A stretch of DNA of 64,000 nt from Rhodocyclaceae bacterium UBA1310. Lineage in GTDB: Bacteria; Pseudomonadota; Gammaproteobacteria; Burkholderiales; Rhodocyclaceae. The stretch is taken from positions 1-64,000 of the forward strand of contig DBTS01000098.1 of assembly GCA_002307175.1 (NCBI GenBank), in the 5' to 3' direction. A program made the translations under genes and the position numbers. The notes under the pieces were generated by a model. It did no database searches. It was given only the letters and a program-made list of their open reading frames with translations, and was not told where the DNA came from. Shown here one piece after another: positions 52,085-60,818 of the stretch; within the stretch, counting starts at the first letter, position 1, and each line of letters opens with the position of its first letter.

Positions 52085-52855
52085 GTGAAAGCAGTGATAC
52101 TGGCAGGAGGTCTTGGTACTCGAATTTCAGAAGAGTCGGTAGTTCGGCCAAAGCCTATGATTGAAATCGGTGGAAAACCGATCCTGTGGCACATCATGAA
52201 AATATATTCCTCTTTCGGAATTAATGAGTTCGTGGTTTGTTGTGGCTATAAAGGCTACGTAATCAAGGAATATTTCGCAAATTACTTTCTGCACATGTCC
52301 GATGTGACGTTCGACATGGCACAGAACAGGATGGAAGTGCATCAGCAGCACGCCGAGCCATGGCGCGTTACGCTTGTGGATACAGGCGATCAGACCATGA
52401 CAGGCGGGCGCCTCAAACGAATTGCCATGCATGTTGGTGAAGAAGATTTTTGCATGACGTATGGTGATGGTGTGGCTGACGTCGATATTGCAGCATTGTT
52501 GGATTTTCATCGGCAGCACGGCCGTTTGGCAACTGTAACCGCAACGCAGCCGCCAGGCAGGTACGGGTCTTTGAATCTCGACGGATCGTCTGTGCGCAGT
52601 TTCCTTGAGAAACCGGTGGGAGACGGAGGATGGATTAACGGAGGGTTTTTCGTACTGTCACCTAAAGTGCTTGATCTGATCGATGGTGACAGTACGATCT
52701 GGGAACGTACGCCGATGGAGCGGCTGGCTACGTCAGGCCAACTGGAAGCCTATTTTCACAAAGGGTTCTGGCAGCCGATGGATACTCTGCGTGACAAAAT
52801 CAGCCTGGAAGAACTCTGGCAAGCGGGCCGTGCGCCATGGAAGGTGTGGGAATGA
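52085..52855 (+). CDS. rfbF: glucose-1-phosphate cytidylyltransferase
   Basis: 256 residues from the GTG at 52085, which has a GGAG site six bases away and matches the family start (MKAVILAGGLGTR). It makes CDP-glucose from CTP and glucose 1-phosphate. Other marks: 'RPKPMIEIGGKPILWHIM' near 20 and 'TYGDGVADVD' near 125. It is the entry enzyme for CDP-3,6-dideoxyhexoses. Its end overlaps rfbG by four bases. An upstream GTG at 52067 is less likely. Confidence 0.94.
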   Translation: MKAVILAGGLGTRISEESVVRPKPMIEIGGKPILWHIMKIYSSFGINEFVVCCGYKGYVIKEYFANYFLHMSDVTFDMAQNRMEVHQQHAEPWRVTLVDTGDQTMTGGRLKRIAMHVGEEDFCMTYGDGVADVDIAALLDFHRQHGRLATVTATQPPGRYGSLNLDGSSVRSFLEKPVGDGGWINGGFFVLSPKVLDLIDGDSTIWERTPMERLATSGQLEAYFHKGFWQPMDTLRDKISLEELWQAGRAPWKVWE

Positions 52856-53925
52856 ACATGGACTTCTGGCGCGGGAAGCGGGTATTTCTGACAGGACACA
52901 CTGGTTTCAAGGGCAGCTGGATGTCATTATGGCTGCAAACCATGGGAGCTCAGGTCACTGGGTTTGCGCTGGCGCCGAATACCGATCCCAGCCTGTTTGA
53001 AGAGGCTCGGGTAGCTGAAGGCATGGTATCGATTATTGGTGACGTGCGAGACCCGGCTTTGCTTCAACGAGTCATGGCAGATGCCAGGCCAGAAATCGTG
53101 ATTCATATGGCTGCACAACCGCTGGTTCGGTACTCATATGCCCACCCGGTCGAAACCTACGCTACCAATGTGATGGGGTCGGTACATCTTTTGGAGGCTG
53201 TTCGACAGGTCGGAGGTGTGCGGGCTGTCGTAATGATTACGAGCGATAAATGTTATGAGAACCGGGAATGGGTTTGGGGCTACCGTGAAAATGAAGCAAT
53301 GGGTGGGTTTGACCCCTACAGCAACAGCAAGGGCTGTGCGGAACTGGTTACGGCAGCCTACCGTTCCTCTTTCTTTAATCCATCTACGTATGCCCAGCAT
53401 GGTGTGGCAATCGCCAGCGGGCGCGCCGGGAATGTAATCGGAGGTGGGGATTGGGCTTTGGATCGCCTTGTGCCTGACATCGTCAGGGCAATCGAGCAGG
53501 GCCGTGAGGTTGTGATACGCAGTCCTTATGCCATTCGTCCCTGGCAGCACGTACTTGAACCCCTCTCAGGATATTTGCAGCTGGCCCACAAGCTTTATGA
53601 AGAGGGCGCCGGTTTTGCGGAGGGCTGGAACTTTGGCCCGGACGAGCATGAATCCAGGCCTGTTGGATGGATAGTCGAAAAGCTTACCGAGATATGGGGA
53701 GACGGAGCGTCTTTCCGCATTGATGCCTCACAAGCCAATGTGCACGAGGCACACTACCTCAAGCTCGACTGCTCCAAGGCGCACATGCGGCTTAACTGGC
53801 GTCCGCGATGGAATCTGTTTTACACCCTTGGGAAAATTGCGGAATGGCATAAGTCGCAGCAGGCGGGGGCAGATATGCAAGCCGTGACATTGTCCCAGAT
53901 CCGGGAATACGAAGCCGCAGCATGA
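52852..53925 (+). CDS. rfbG: CDP-glucose 4,6-dehydratase
   Basis: 357 residues, extended SDR. NAD loop 'TGHTGFKGSW' near 15, 'HMAAQPLVRYSY' near 80 and catalytic 'YSNSKGCAE' (Tyr/Lys near 155). It turns CDP-glucose into CDP-4-keto-6-deoxyglucose. Both neighbours overlap it by four bases, so rfbF-rfbG-rfbH is one coupled unit. Confidence 0.95.
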   Translation: MNMDFWRGKRVFLTGHTGFKGSWMSLWLQTMGAQVTGFALAPNTDPSLFEEARVAEGMVSIIGDVRDPALLQRVMADARPEIVIHMAAQPLVRYSYAHPVETYATNVMGSVHLLEAVRQVGGVRAVVMITSDKCYENREWVWGYRENEAMGGFDPYSNSKGCAELVTAAYRSSFFNPSTYAQHGVAIASGRAGNVIGGGDWALDRLVPDIVRAIEQGREVVIRSPYAIRPWQHVLEPLSGYLQLAHKLYEEGAGFAEGWNFGPDEHESRPVGWIVEKLTEIWGDGASFRIDASQANVHEAHYLKLDCSKAHMRLNWRPRWNLFYTLGKIAEWHKSQQAGADMQAVTLSQIREYEAAA

Positions 53926-55289
53926 AATTACCATCCAGACCGATAGGTACGGACTTCAACAGGAATGAATTGATGGAAAAACTGCAACAGTTGCGCGAGC
54001 AGATTGCCGCCCTTGTCGGTGAATACGCAGCCATTCAGTATGCACCTCGTGATTTTGTGCCGGGCCAGACGGTTGTACCGCCGGCAGGTAAAGTCATTGA
54101 TGCAGCCGAACTCAAATTGATGGTAGAGGCATCTCTGGATGGGTGGTTGACCACAGGGCGTTTTAATGAAGAGTTTGAACGCAAGCTGGCCGCCTTCCTT
54201 GGTGTCAAGTACCTGATCACCACCAACTCAGGATCGTCTGCGAATTTGCTGGCGTTTTCTGCCTTGACATCTTCGCGTCTCGGTGAGCGGGCAATCAAGC
54301 CTGGCGACGAGGTGATTGGTGTGGCTGCCGGGTTTCCCACCACGGTAAACCCGATTCTGCAGTTTGGCGCGGTGCCAGTGTTCGTCGATGTGGAACTGGG
54401 TACCTATAACATTGATGCTTCTAAAATTGAAGCCGCTATTAGCCCGAAGACCAAAGCCGTGATGTTGGCGCACACGCTGGGCAACCCATACAATCTTGGC
54501 GTTATCAAGGCTTTGTGCGAAAAGTATGGTTTGTGGCTGATTGAAGACTGCTGTGACGCTCTGGGCTCTACCTATAACGGTCAGCTGGTAGGAACATTCG
54601 GTGATATTGCTACGCTGAGCTTCTACCCAGCTCACCACATCACCATGGGTGAAGGCGGAGCTGTCTTTACCAACAATCCCGCACTCAAACAGATCGCGGA
54701 GTCTTTCAGAGACTGGGGGCGTGATTGTTATTGCGCGCCGGGCACCGACAATACGTGCAAAAAACGTTTTGCATGGAAGCTTGGCGATTTGCCCGATGGG
54801 TATGATCATAAGTATACCTATTCGCACATTGGCTATAACCTGAAAATTACGGATATGCAGGCGGCTTGCGGCCTTGCGCAACTGCAGAAGGCTCCTGGCT
54901 TCATCGCCGCGCGTAAGCATAATTTCCGTTATCTCAAGGAAAAGCTTCAGTCGTGCGAGCAATTCCTGATTCTCCCGCAGGCGACTGAGAATAGTGATCC
55001 ATCATGGTTCGGGTTTCCCATTACTGTACGTCCAGACGCAGGCATTAACCGTGTGGATTTTCAGCAGTATCTGGATCAGAACCGTATCGGTACGCGCTTG
55101 CTGTTCGCTGGCAATCTGACGCGTCAGCCCTACATGATCGGGCGTAATTACCGTGTGAGTGGAGAGCTGACCAACACCGACATCATCATGAATCAGACGT
55201 TCTGGATTGGCGTTTATCCAGGACTCTCCGAACAGATGCTGGATTTTGTTGTGAGCAAGATTGAGACATTTCTCGGCGTGAATTTTTAA
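53922..55289 (+). CDS. rfbH: CDP-4-keto-6-deoxy-D-glucose-3-dehydrase (E1)
   Basis: 455 residues. An aminotransferase-fold enzyme in which the PLP lysine is replaced by His: His238 in 'SFYPAHHITMGEGG'. The unusual [2Fe-2S] ligand spacing of E1 (C-X57-C-X1-C-X7-C) is exact here: Cys211, Cys269, Cys271, Cys279. It uses PMP to remove the 3-hydroxyl, giving a delta-3,4-glucoseen, and needs an E3 reductase (AscD/RfbI/DdhD) for electrons. No such reductase is in the window. All key residues are present, so it should be active. It commits the pathway to a 3,6-dideoxy sugar. Confidence 0.96.
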   Translation: MKLPSRPIGTDFNRNELMEKLQQLREQIAALVGEYAAIQYAPRDFVPGQTVVPPAGKVIDAAELKLMVEASLDGWLTTGRFNEEFERKLAAFLGVKYLITTNSGSSANLLAFSALTSSRLGERAIKPGDEVIGVAAGFPTTVNPILQFGAVPVFVDVELGTYNIDASKIEAAISPKTKAVMLAHTLGNPYNLGVIKALCEKYGLWLIEDCCDALGSTYNGQLVGTFGDIATLSFYPAHHITMGEGGAVFTNNPALKQIAESFRDWGRDCYCAPGTDNTCKKRFAWKLGDLPDGYDHKYTYSHIGYNLKITDMQAACGLAQLQKAPGFIAARKHNFRYLKEKLQSCEQFLILPQATENSDPSWFGFPITVRPDAGINRVDFQQYLDQNRIGTRLLFAGNLTRQPYMIGRNYRVSGELTNTDIIMNQTFWIGVYPGLSEQMLDFVVSKIETFLGVNF

Positions 55290-55354
55290 TTGAGGCCAGC
55301 AGGGGCATAGCCCCTGTCTCCTGCCCGTATTCTTAAGCCTTCGTTCGGACGACC

Positions 55355-57148
55355 ATGGACAAAGTGAAATACAGTGACCTGATGGCAAAGTGGCTGGTTG
55401 AGGCTGGCTACAGCAAGTGCTTCTCGCTTGGCGGGGGCAATATCATGCATCTCGTTGAGAGTGTCAGTCGTGCCATGCAGGTCATCCCTGTCGTACACGA
55501 GGTTGCGGCGGGCATTGCCACAGAGTATTTCAATCATACAGGTAACGGACAGCGTGCCTTTGCGTTGGTGACGACGGGGCCCGGACTGACCAATATCATC
55601 ACCGCGCTGGCCGGGGCCTATATGGAGAGTCGTGAACTCCTGGTGATTGGCGGTCAGGTGAAGACGGCCGACCTGTGTCACGGCGAAATTCGTCAGCGGG
55701 GAATACAGGAAGTCGAGGGGGCCAGGCTCGTTGAATCTGTTACGAAGAAAAGTGTACGTCTTGATGCGCCGATTTCACGCAGTGCATTCCTCGCACTCGT
55801 GAAACTTAGTTGGCAGGCACGTAAAGGGCCCGTTTTCATCGAGATGCCTCTCGATATTCAAGGGCGCATGGTTGACCCTGCCGAGTTTGAAGACGTTTAT
55901 GATGCGCGTGCCCTGCCCGCATTGCCTACATTGGATGAGGCACGTTTTACTGCCTTGGTGGAACGTTTCCGGCAGGCTAAACGCCCCGTACTGCTGGTGG
56001 GTGGTGGGGTTAGTTTCAGCACAGCTCAGGCAATTGGTGCCGATGGCTACGTGCACATGGGCTCCCCAGTTATGACGACCTGGAATGGTGCCGACCGGAT
56101 TGGAAGTGATCATCCGTTGTATTTTGGTCGCCCCAACACCTGGGGGCAGCGGTATTCAAATCTGTTGATCCAGCAGGCGGACTTTGTGCTGGCGCTCGGA
56201 ACCCGGCTTGGCATGCAGCAATCTGGTTTTAACTGGCAGCAATTTGTGCCGGTGGGTGAGATTGTCCAAGTCGATCTGGACTCCGCCGAGCTGGAAAAGG
56301 GGCATCCGAAAGTCTCTCAGGCTTGGTGTGTCGATGCAGATGATTTGCTTCTGCGACTCAGTCACGAAGTGCTTGGGGAACATGATAAGTGGATCAGTTT
56401 CTGCAGGGAGGTAAAGACTGGATTGCCTCTTGTAGAAGAGGGCGTCAATGTCACAGGTGAGGGCTACCTCTCGCCTTATGTTTTCTTTGACGAAATATCC
56501 AAGCTTTCCCGGCCAGACGATGTGCTGATTCCCTGCAGTTCCGGCGGCGCGTTTACCTGCTCCTATCAGTCGATTTCGCAAAAGTTTGGCCAGTACTATG
56601 TAACTGACAAATCTCTTGCTTCAATGGGTTATGGTTTGAGTGGTTCAATTGGTGCTGCACTGGCCAATCCTGGCAAGCGCACGATTCTCATCGAAGGCGA
56701 TGGTGGTTTTGCACAGAATCTCCAGGAGATTGGCACGGCAGTAATCAACAACCTAAATCTCAAGATGTTTGTGTTTGACGATCAGGGTTACGCGTCAATC
56801 CGCATGACACAACGGAGCTATTTTGGTGGCCGTTATGTTGGTTGCGATACTAAAACGGGCCTAGGCCTGCCTAATTGGGAAAAGCTCTTTCCTGCCTATG
56901 ATGTCCCGGTTCTGCGTTTGCGTCCTGGGTTTGAACGTGATCCCGAGTTTTTACGATTGTTTGAGCAGGAAGGCTGTGTGGCGTTTCTTGTGACTGTTGA
57001 TCCGGAACAGACGTATTTCCCAAAGATTACAAGCAGGGTGCGAGCCGATGGCGGGATGGAATCCAATCCCCTGCATCGCATGACGCCAGATTTGACCGAG
57101 GCGCAATATGCGAGATTCGCAAGTCATCTCGTAACAGCCGGTCTGTAA
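55355..57148 (+). CDS. ThDP-dependent acetolactate synthase-like enzyme, candidate YerE-type two-carbon transferase
   Basis: 597 residues with the full three-domain layout: ThDP pyrimidine domain with catalytic Glu49 in VVHEVAAG, a central FAD/NAD-like domain (about 190-330), and the ThDP diphosphate domain with GDGGF near 448; the usual NN of the motif reads FDDQGY here. Located right after rfbH, it fits YerE of Yersinia pseudotuberculosis, a ThDP flavoenzyme that moves the acetyl group of pyruvate onto C4 of CDP-3,6-dideoxy-4-keto-glucose. General acetolactate synthase is less likely because no small subunit or ilvC is near. Confidence 0.8.
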   Translation: MDKVKYSDLMAKWLVEAGYSKCFSLGGGNIMHLVESVSRAMQVIPVVHEVAAGIATEYFNHTGNGQRAFALVTTGPGLTNIITALAGAYMESRELLVIGGQVKTADLCHGEIRQRGIQEVEGARLVESVTKKSVRLDAPISRSAFLALVKLSWQARKGPVFIEMPLDIQGRMVDPAEFEDVYDARALPALPTLDEARFTALVERFRQAKRPVLLVGGGVSFSTAQAIGADGYVHMGSPVMTTWNGADRIGSDHPLYFGRPNTWGQRYSNLLIQQADFVLALGTRLGMQQSGFNWQQFVPVGEIVQVDLDSAELEKGHPKVSQAWCVDADDLLLRLSHEVLGEHDKWISFCREVKTGLPLVEEGVNVTGEGYLSPYVFFDEISKLSRPDDVLIPCSSGGAFTCSYQSISQKFGQYYVTDKSLASMGYGLSGSIGAALANPGKRTILIEGDGGFAQNLQEIGTAVINNLNLKMFVFDDQGYASIRMTQRSYFGGRYVGCDTKTGLGLPNWEKLFPAYDVPVLRLRPGFERDPEFLRLFEQEGCVAFLVTVDPEQTYFPKITSRVRADGGMESNPLHRMTPDLTEAQYARFASHLVTAGL

Positions 57149-57150
57149 TT

Positions 57151-58119
57151 ATGCCCACCAAAAAAAAGCGACTGCTAGTCATCGGAGGAAGTGGGTATTT
57201 CGGAAAATCCATCCTCGATTCCTTCGCGCGAGGGCAGCTTGAGCCATTTGAGATCGGCAGTGTGATTGCGATGGCACGCAATGCTAACAGACTCAAGACA
57301 GAAGTCCCCCAGCTTATTGTTCCAGGTGTTGAGTTGGTTGATGGCAATATCGCAACGCTTGATGATTTGCCAGAGGCTGATATTGTCATTCATGCCGCAG
57401 CGTCGACGGACGCGATGCGCTATCTGGAACGTCCGGCCGATGAGCGCCGCAACATTCAGGCAGGAACATATAACTACTGCGACTTGGCTCGCACCCGGCA
57501 TCGTAACAGCAAGATTGTATACGTCAGTTCGGGGGCGGTTTACGGTACGCAACCAGCGGAGCTGGATCGGATAGCAGAGAACTATATCGTACCGGACCCT
57601 GATGACATTCCTGCAGGAAAGCGGGATTACGCGATAGCCAAACGTGATGCAGAAAGCGCAGTACAACAGCTTGCAGCTAGTGGAGTAAGTGTTTCCATAG
57701 CGCGCTGCTTTGCCTTTGTAGGGCCATGGTTGCCAAGAAATTTGCATTTTGCCATCGGCAATTTTTTCGCCGATGGTCTTGCAGGCCGAAGTGTTCAGGT
57801 CAAGGCTCGAGGTAAGGTATATCGTAGCTACATGCATTCCGATGATCTGGTGGAATGGCTGCTGCGCATTGCAATTGCGGGATCACCAAATTGCGAAGCC
57901 TATAACGTGGGGTCCGATGAAGGACTCTTGATGGGAGATGTTGCCACTGCAGTTGCCAGGCAGTTTGGTGTGCAGGCTGATGTGCCAGAAATATCTGAGC
58001 TTTGGATCGATAGGTATATTCCATCCATTGATAAAGCCAAACGCGAACTTGGGTTGGTGCTGAGACATGATCTTGTCTCGGCAGTTGCAGCGACTGCCAG
58101 AGCGCTTGCCAAAAATTGA
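57151..58119 (+). CDS. NAD-dependent epimerase/dehydratase (SDR), candidate reductase of the branched sugar
   Basis: 322 residues, extended SDR. Cofactor loop 'GGSGYFG' near 14, 'VIHAAAST' near 80, active-site 'SSGAVYG' and 'YAIAKRDAE' (Tyr-X3-Lys, near 163). It follows the YerE-like gene by two bases. In yersiniose synthesis the acetyl side chain made by YerE is reduced by a YerK reductase to the 1-hydroxyethyl branch; position suggests this role. A 4,6-dehydratase or epimerase role is possible. The stop overlaps the GtrA start. Confidence 0.75.
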   Translation: MPTKKKRLLVIGGSGYFGKSILDSFARGQLEPFEIGSVIAMARNANRLKTEVPQLIVPGVELVDGNIATLDDLPEADIVIHAAASTDAMRYLERPADERRNIQAGTYNYCDLARTRHRNSKIVYVSSGAVYGTQPAELDRIAENYIVPDPDDIPAGKRDYAIAKRDAESAVQQLAASGVSVSIARCFAFVGPWLPRNLHFAIGNFFADGLAGRSVQVKARGKVYRSYMHSDDLVEWLLRIAIAGSPNCEAYNVGSDEGLLMGDVATAVARQFGVQADVPEISELWIDRYIPSIDKAKRELGLVLRHDLVSAVAATARALAKN

Positions 58120-58505
58120 AACAATTCTTGCAGTCTGATCGATTACGGTACCTGCTCGCAGGCGGGTGGAATACTCTTTTTGGGTACGGAGTCGGCGTGG
58201 GGTTTCTTTATGCGTTCCATGGCCGATTAAATGCAGCAGAGATTGGTGTTGTTTGCAACGTCCTGGGGATCTCGATGTCTTTTCTGACATACAAATTATT
58301 TGTATTCAGAACAAAAGGCAATTGGGTGAAGGAATATCTGCGCTGCTACCTTGTTTATGGAAGTGTTGCCCTGATTGGGGTAGGGCTGCTTTGGCTGTTT
58401 GTTGACTGCGTGCATATAGCATACTGGCTAGCACAAGGGCTGGTAATTATTTTGACCGTTATTGTTTCGTATTTTGGTCATGCAAGATTTACATTTTTGC
58501 ACTGA
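58116..58505 (+). CDS. GtrA family membrane protein
   Basis: 129 residues with four membrane helices, typical of GtrA, which is thought to flip undecaprenyl-phosphate-linked sugars. 'YLLAGGWNTLFGYGVGV' near 12-28 and the C-terminal 'YFGHARFTFLH' match the family. It starts with TTG overlapping the previous stop (TTGA). It is followed by a GtrB-like enzyme, as in gtr modification operons. Confidence 0.86.
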   Translation: MKQFLQSDRLRYLLAGGWNTLFGYGVGVGFLYAFHGRLNAAEIGVVCNVLGISMSFLTYKLFVFRTKGNWVKEYLRCYLVYGSVALIGVGLLWLFVDCVHIAYWLAQGLVIILTVIVSYFGHARFTFLH

Positions 58506-58531
58506 CCATCAGGTAAAGGAAGACCTGCAAA

Positions 58532-59482
58532 GTGGCACAGAAAAGACTGTTGAGCATTGTTTCTCCTTGTTATAACGAAGAAAGCAATGTCGAAGAGCTA
58601 TATCGCCGGGTTGTCGCTGTGATTGAACAGTATGTTCAATACGATTTTGAGTATTTATTTATCGACAATGCTTCGACTGATTCCACTGTAGAGAAGCTGA
58701 AGTTGCTTGCGAAGGCTGATTCTCGCGTCAAAATCATTGTAAATACAAGAAATTTCGGGCACATCAGATCTCCATATTGGGGAATTTTGCAAACCAAAGG
58801 CGATGCCACCATATATTTGGCCTCTGATTTGCAGGATCCACCTGAAGTTATTCCTCAATTTATCAATGAATGGGAAGCTGGCTATAAATTGGTCTTGGCG
58901 ACAAAGCCTGTGAGTCAGTCGAATGTTCTGATGCACGCGTTGCGCAAGCTTTACTATCGGGCGCTTGATTTTATATCAGATATTCCATTGATTGCCGATA
59001 CAACAGGGTTTGGTTTGTACGACAAGGTTGTGGTAGAAGGCATTCGGGCGGTGAACGATCCTTATCCTTATCTGCGCGGATTAATCTGCGAGTTGGGATA
59101 TGAGGTCAAGACAATTCCCTTTAATCAACCTCGCCGTCTCAGAGGGATATCAAAGAATAATTTTTATACGCTGTATGATATTGCCATGTTGGGGGTGATT
59201 AGTCACTCTCTCGTGCCAATTCGCGTGGCATCCTTTCTTGGTTTTATTTTTGGGGGTGCAAGTATCGGCCTTGCAGCGTTGTTTTTTATTCTTAAATTGA
59301 TTTTTTGGTCGAAATTTCCGCTAGGGATGGCGCCGATTGTGATCGGTATGTTTTTTATGTTTGGTGTATTGCTGTTTTTTATTGGAATACTTGGAGAATA
59401 TGTCGGATCGATTCATACCTATGTACAGCACCGCCCTATAGTGGTCGAAAAAGAACGGGTTAATTTTGACGCTGAAATATGA
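58532..59482 (+). CDS. GtrB/DPM-like polyprenyl-phosphate glycosyltransferase
   Basis: 316 residues. GT2 catalytic domain (1-220) with 'SIVSPCYNEESNVEELY' and 'LASDLQDPPEVI' (metal-binding Asp near 95), then two membrane helices at about 228-305. The family charges undecaprenyl phosphate with glucose or a related sugar. The start is GTG at 58532. With GtrA it forms the lipid-linked donor branch of a gtr system. AT-rich. Confidence 0.88.
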   Translation: MAQKRLLSIVSPCYNEESNVEELYRRVVAVIEQYVQYDFEYLFIDNASTDSTVEKLKLLAKADSRVKIIVNTRNFGHIRSPYWGILQTKGDATIYLASDLQDPPEVIPQFINEWEAGYKLVLATKPVSQSNVLMHALRKLYYRALDFISDIPLIADTTGFGLYDKVVVEGIRAVNDPYPYLRGLICELGYEVKTIPFNQPRRLRGISKNNFYTLYDIAMLGVISHSLVPIRVASFLGFIFGGASIGLAALFFILKLIFWSKFPLGMAPIVIGMFFMFGVLLFFIGILGEYVGSIHTYVQHRPIVVEKERVNFDAEI

Positions 59483-60816
59483 TTTCCTTGCTTCCGAAAA
59501 AAGAATACGCGCTGCAGACCGGTAATGAGTTCCGTTCGAGCCGTTGTTTTTCGACAAAAACACTGATTCTTGGGGTTTTTCTGCAAATTGTATTTATTGT
59601 GTATGCAGTAATACATTTTCGCCAGACAGGGCGCCTGCCCGCGCCTTTTTTTTATGATGCTGGCGATACCTTTATGGATTATTTTAATACCAATTTTTGG
59701 GCTTTTCGTGAAGGGCGTTTTGAAGACTGGAAATCAATTTATCCAGTGTTTGTATTCCAGTTCGGTCAGTGGGTGTCTGCCTCTTCCTGCGCTTGGGAAG
59801 ACCCGTTTCTTTTAAGAAGTGGCAATCTTGCTTCAATAATACCCCTGTTTTTTTTATATCTGGCCGGCGTTATTGTGTGTGAACGGGTTTTTGCGCGGCG
59901 CCTGGAGTGGTCGTGGAAGCAGAATCACTGGCATCGCTACCTGATGCTTATTTTTTTAGGGTTTTCAATGCCAGGTCTGTATGCGCTGGAACGGGGAAAT
60001 TACGTAATCTTAGCGTTTGTTTTTTTGTCGCTCTTTGCTTTGGCTGGGTATGGATGGGTAGGTGCTCTTTGTCTTGCTTTGGCTATGAACGTAAAACAGT
60101 ATATCCTGATATTGCTATTTGTCCCATTTTTAAAAAAAGATTACGTTTTTATTGTTAAGGCTGTATTGATTTGTTTCTTGATCAATGTTGTGGCGTTGCT
60201 CCAAGTGGGAGAAGATCATTACGACCTGCTGTGGACCAATATGACGGATTTTTCAGCGAGTGGTGCTCAGTCATACCTATCGAGAATATGGTTCCCGACT
60301 TCGTTCTCAGGGTGGGGCGACTTTATACGGTTTCTGTCAGATGATCAGCGTGTTTTGTCTGATGGCCTAGGTGGGACACTGATGGGCCTGTTTGCCGGGT
60401 TTCGTGTCTGTCAGCTTGTGCTGATAACTGCGGTCGGCTGGATGATGTGTCAGCTAAAAAACAGGATTGATCCTGAGTATGCGGCTTTTATTTGTCTGCT
60501 GACGCTTATGGCGCTGCTGGGAAATCTGGGTGGATACGCACTGATTCTTGCATTACCTTTCTTGCCTGCAGCATTTCAGCAACGCAATATGAGACCGCTG
60601 ATAGCAATTTTTTTCCTGTTACTGGTTCCTATAGATTTTCCGGTGCCTCCTGCTTTTCATGTTCCACATATATCAAATCCATTCGGAAAGCCAGTCACTG
60701 AAATTGTATATTTGTCAACGGGAGCCTATTTCCGGCCGATTCTGGTTATGGCGGCGGTGTGCTATGTTTTCCGAGACCTATTCTTGGAATTTTCACATAA
60801 CAAAAAGGGAGTTTGA
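59479..60816 (+). CDS. polytopic membrane glycosyltransferase-like protein (GT87/DUF2029-like), third member of a gtr trio
   Basis: 445 residues with about ten membrane helices. 'ALERGNYVILAFVF' near 170 and 'AMNVKQYILILLFVPF' near 200 resemble polyprenol-phosphate-dependent transferases. Position after gtrA-gtrB is that of the serotype-specific GtrC, which transfers the lipid-linked sugar to the polymer in the periplasm. A Wzy-type polymerase is the main alternative. It overlaps gtrB by four bases. Very AT-rich. Confidence 0.68.
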   Translation: MISLLPKKEYALQTGNEFRSSRCFSTKTLILGVFLQIVFIVYAVIHFRQTGRLPAPFFYDAGDTFMDYFNTNFWAFREGRFEDWKSIYPVFVFQFGQWVSASSCAWEDPFLLRSGNLASIIPLFFLYLAGVIVCERVFARRLEWSWKQNHWHRYLMLIFLGFSMPGLYALERGNYVILAFVFLSLFALAGYGWVGALCLALAMNVKQYILILLFVPFLKKDYVFIVKAVLICFLINVVALLQVGEDHYDLLWTNMTDFSASGAQSYLSRIWFPTSFSGWGDFIRFLSDDQRVLSDGLGGTLMGLFAGFRVCQLVLITAVGWMMCQLKNRIDPEYAAFICLLTLMALLGNLGGYALILALPFLPAAFQQRNMRPLIAIFFLLLVPIDFPVPPAFHVPHISNPFGKPVTEIVYLSTGAYFRPILVMAAVCYVFRDLFLEFSHNKKGV

Positions 60817-60818
60817 TT

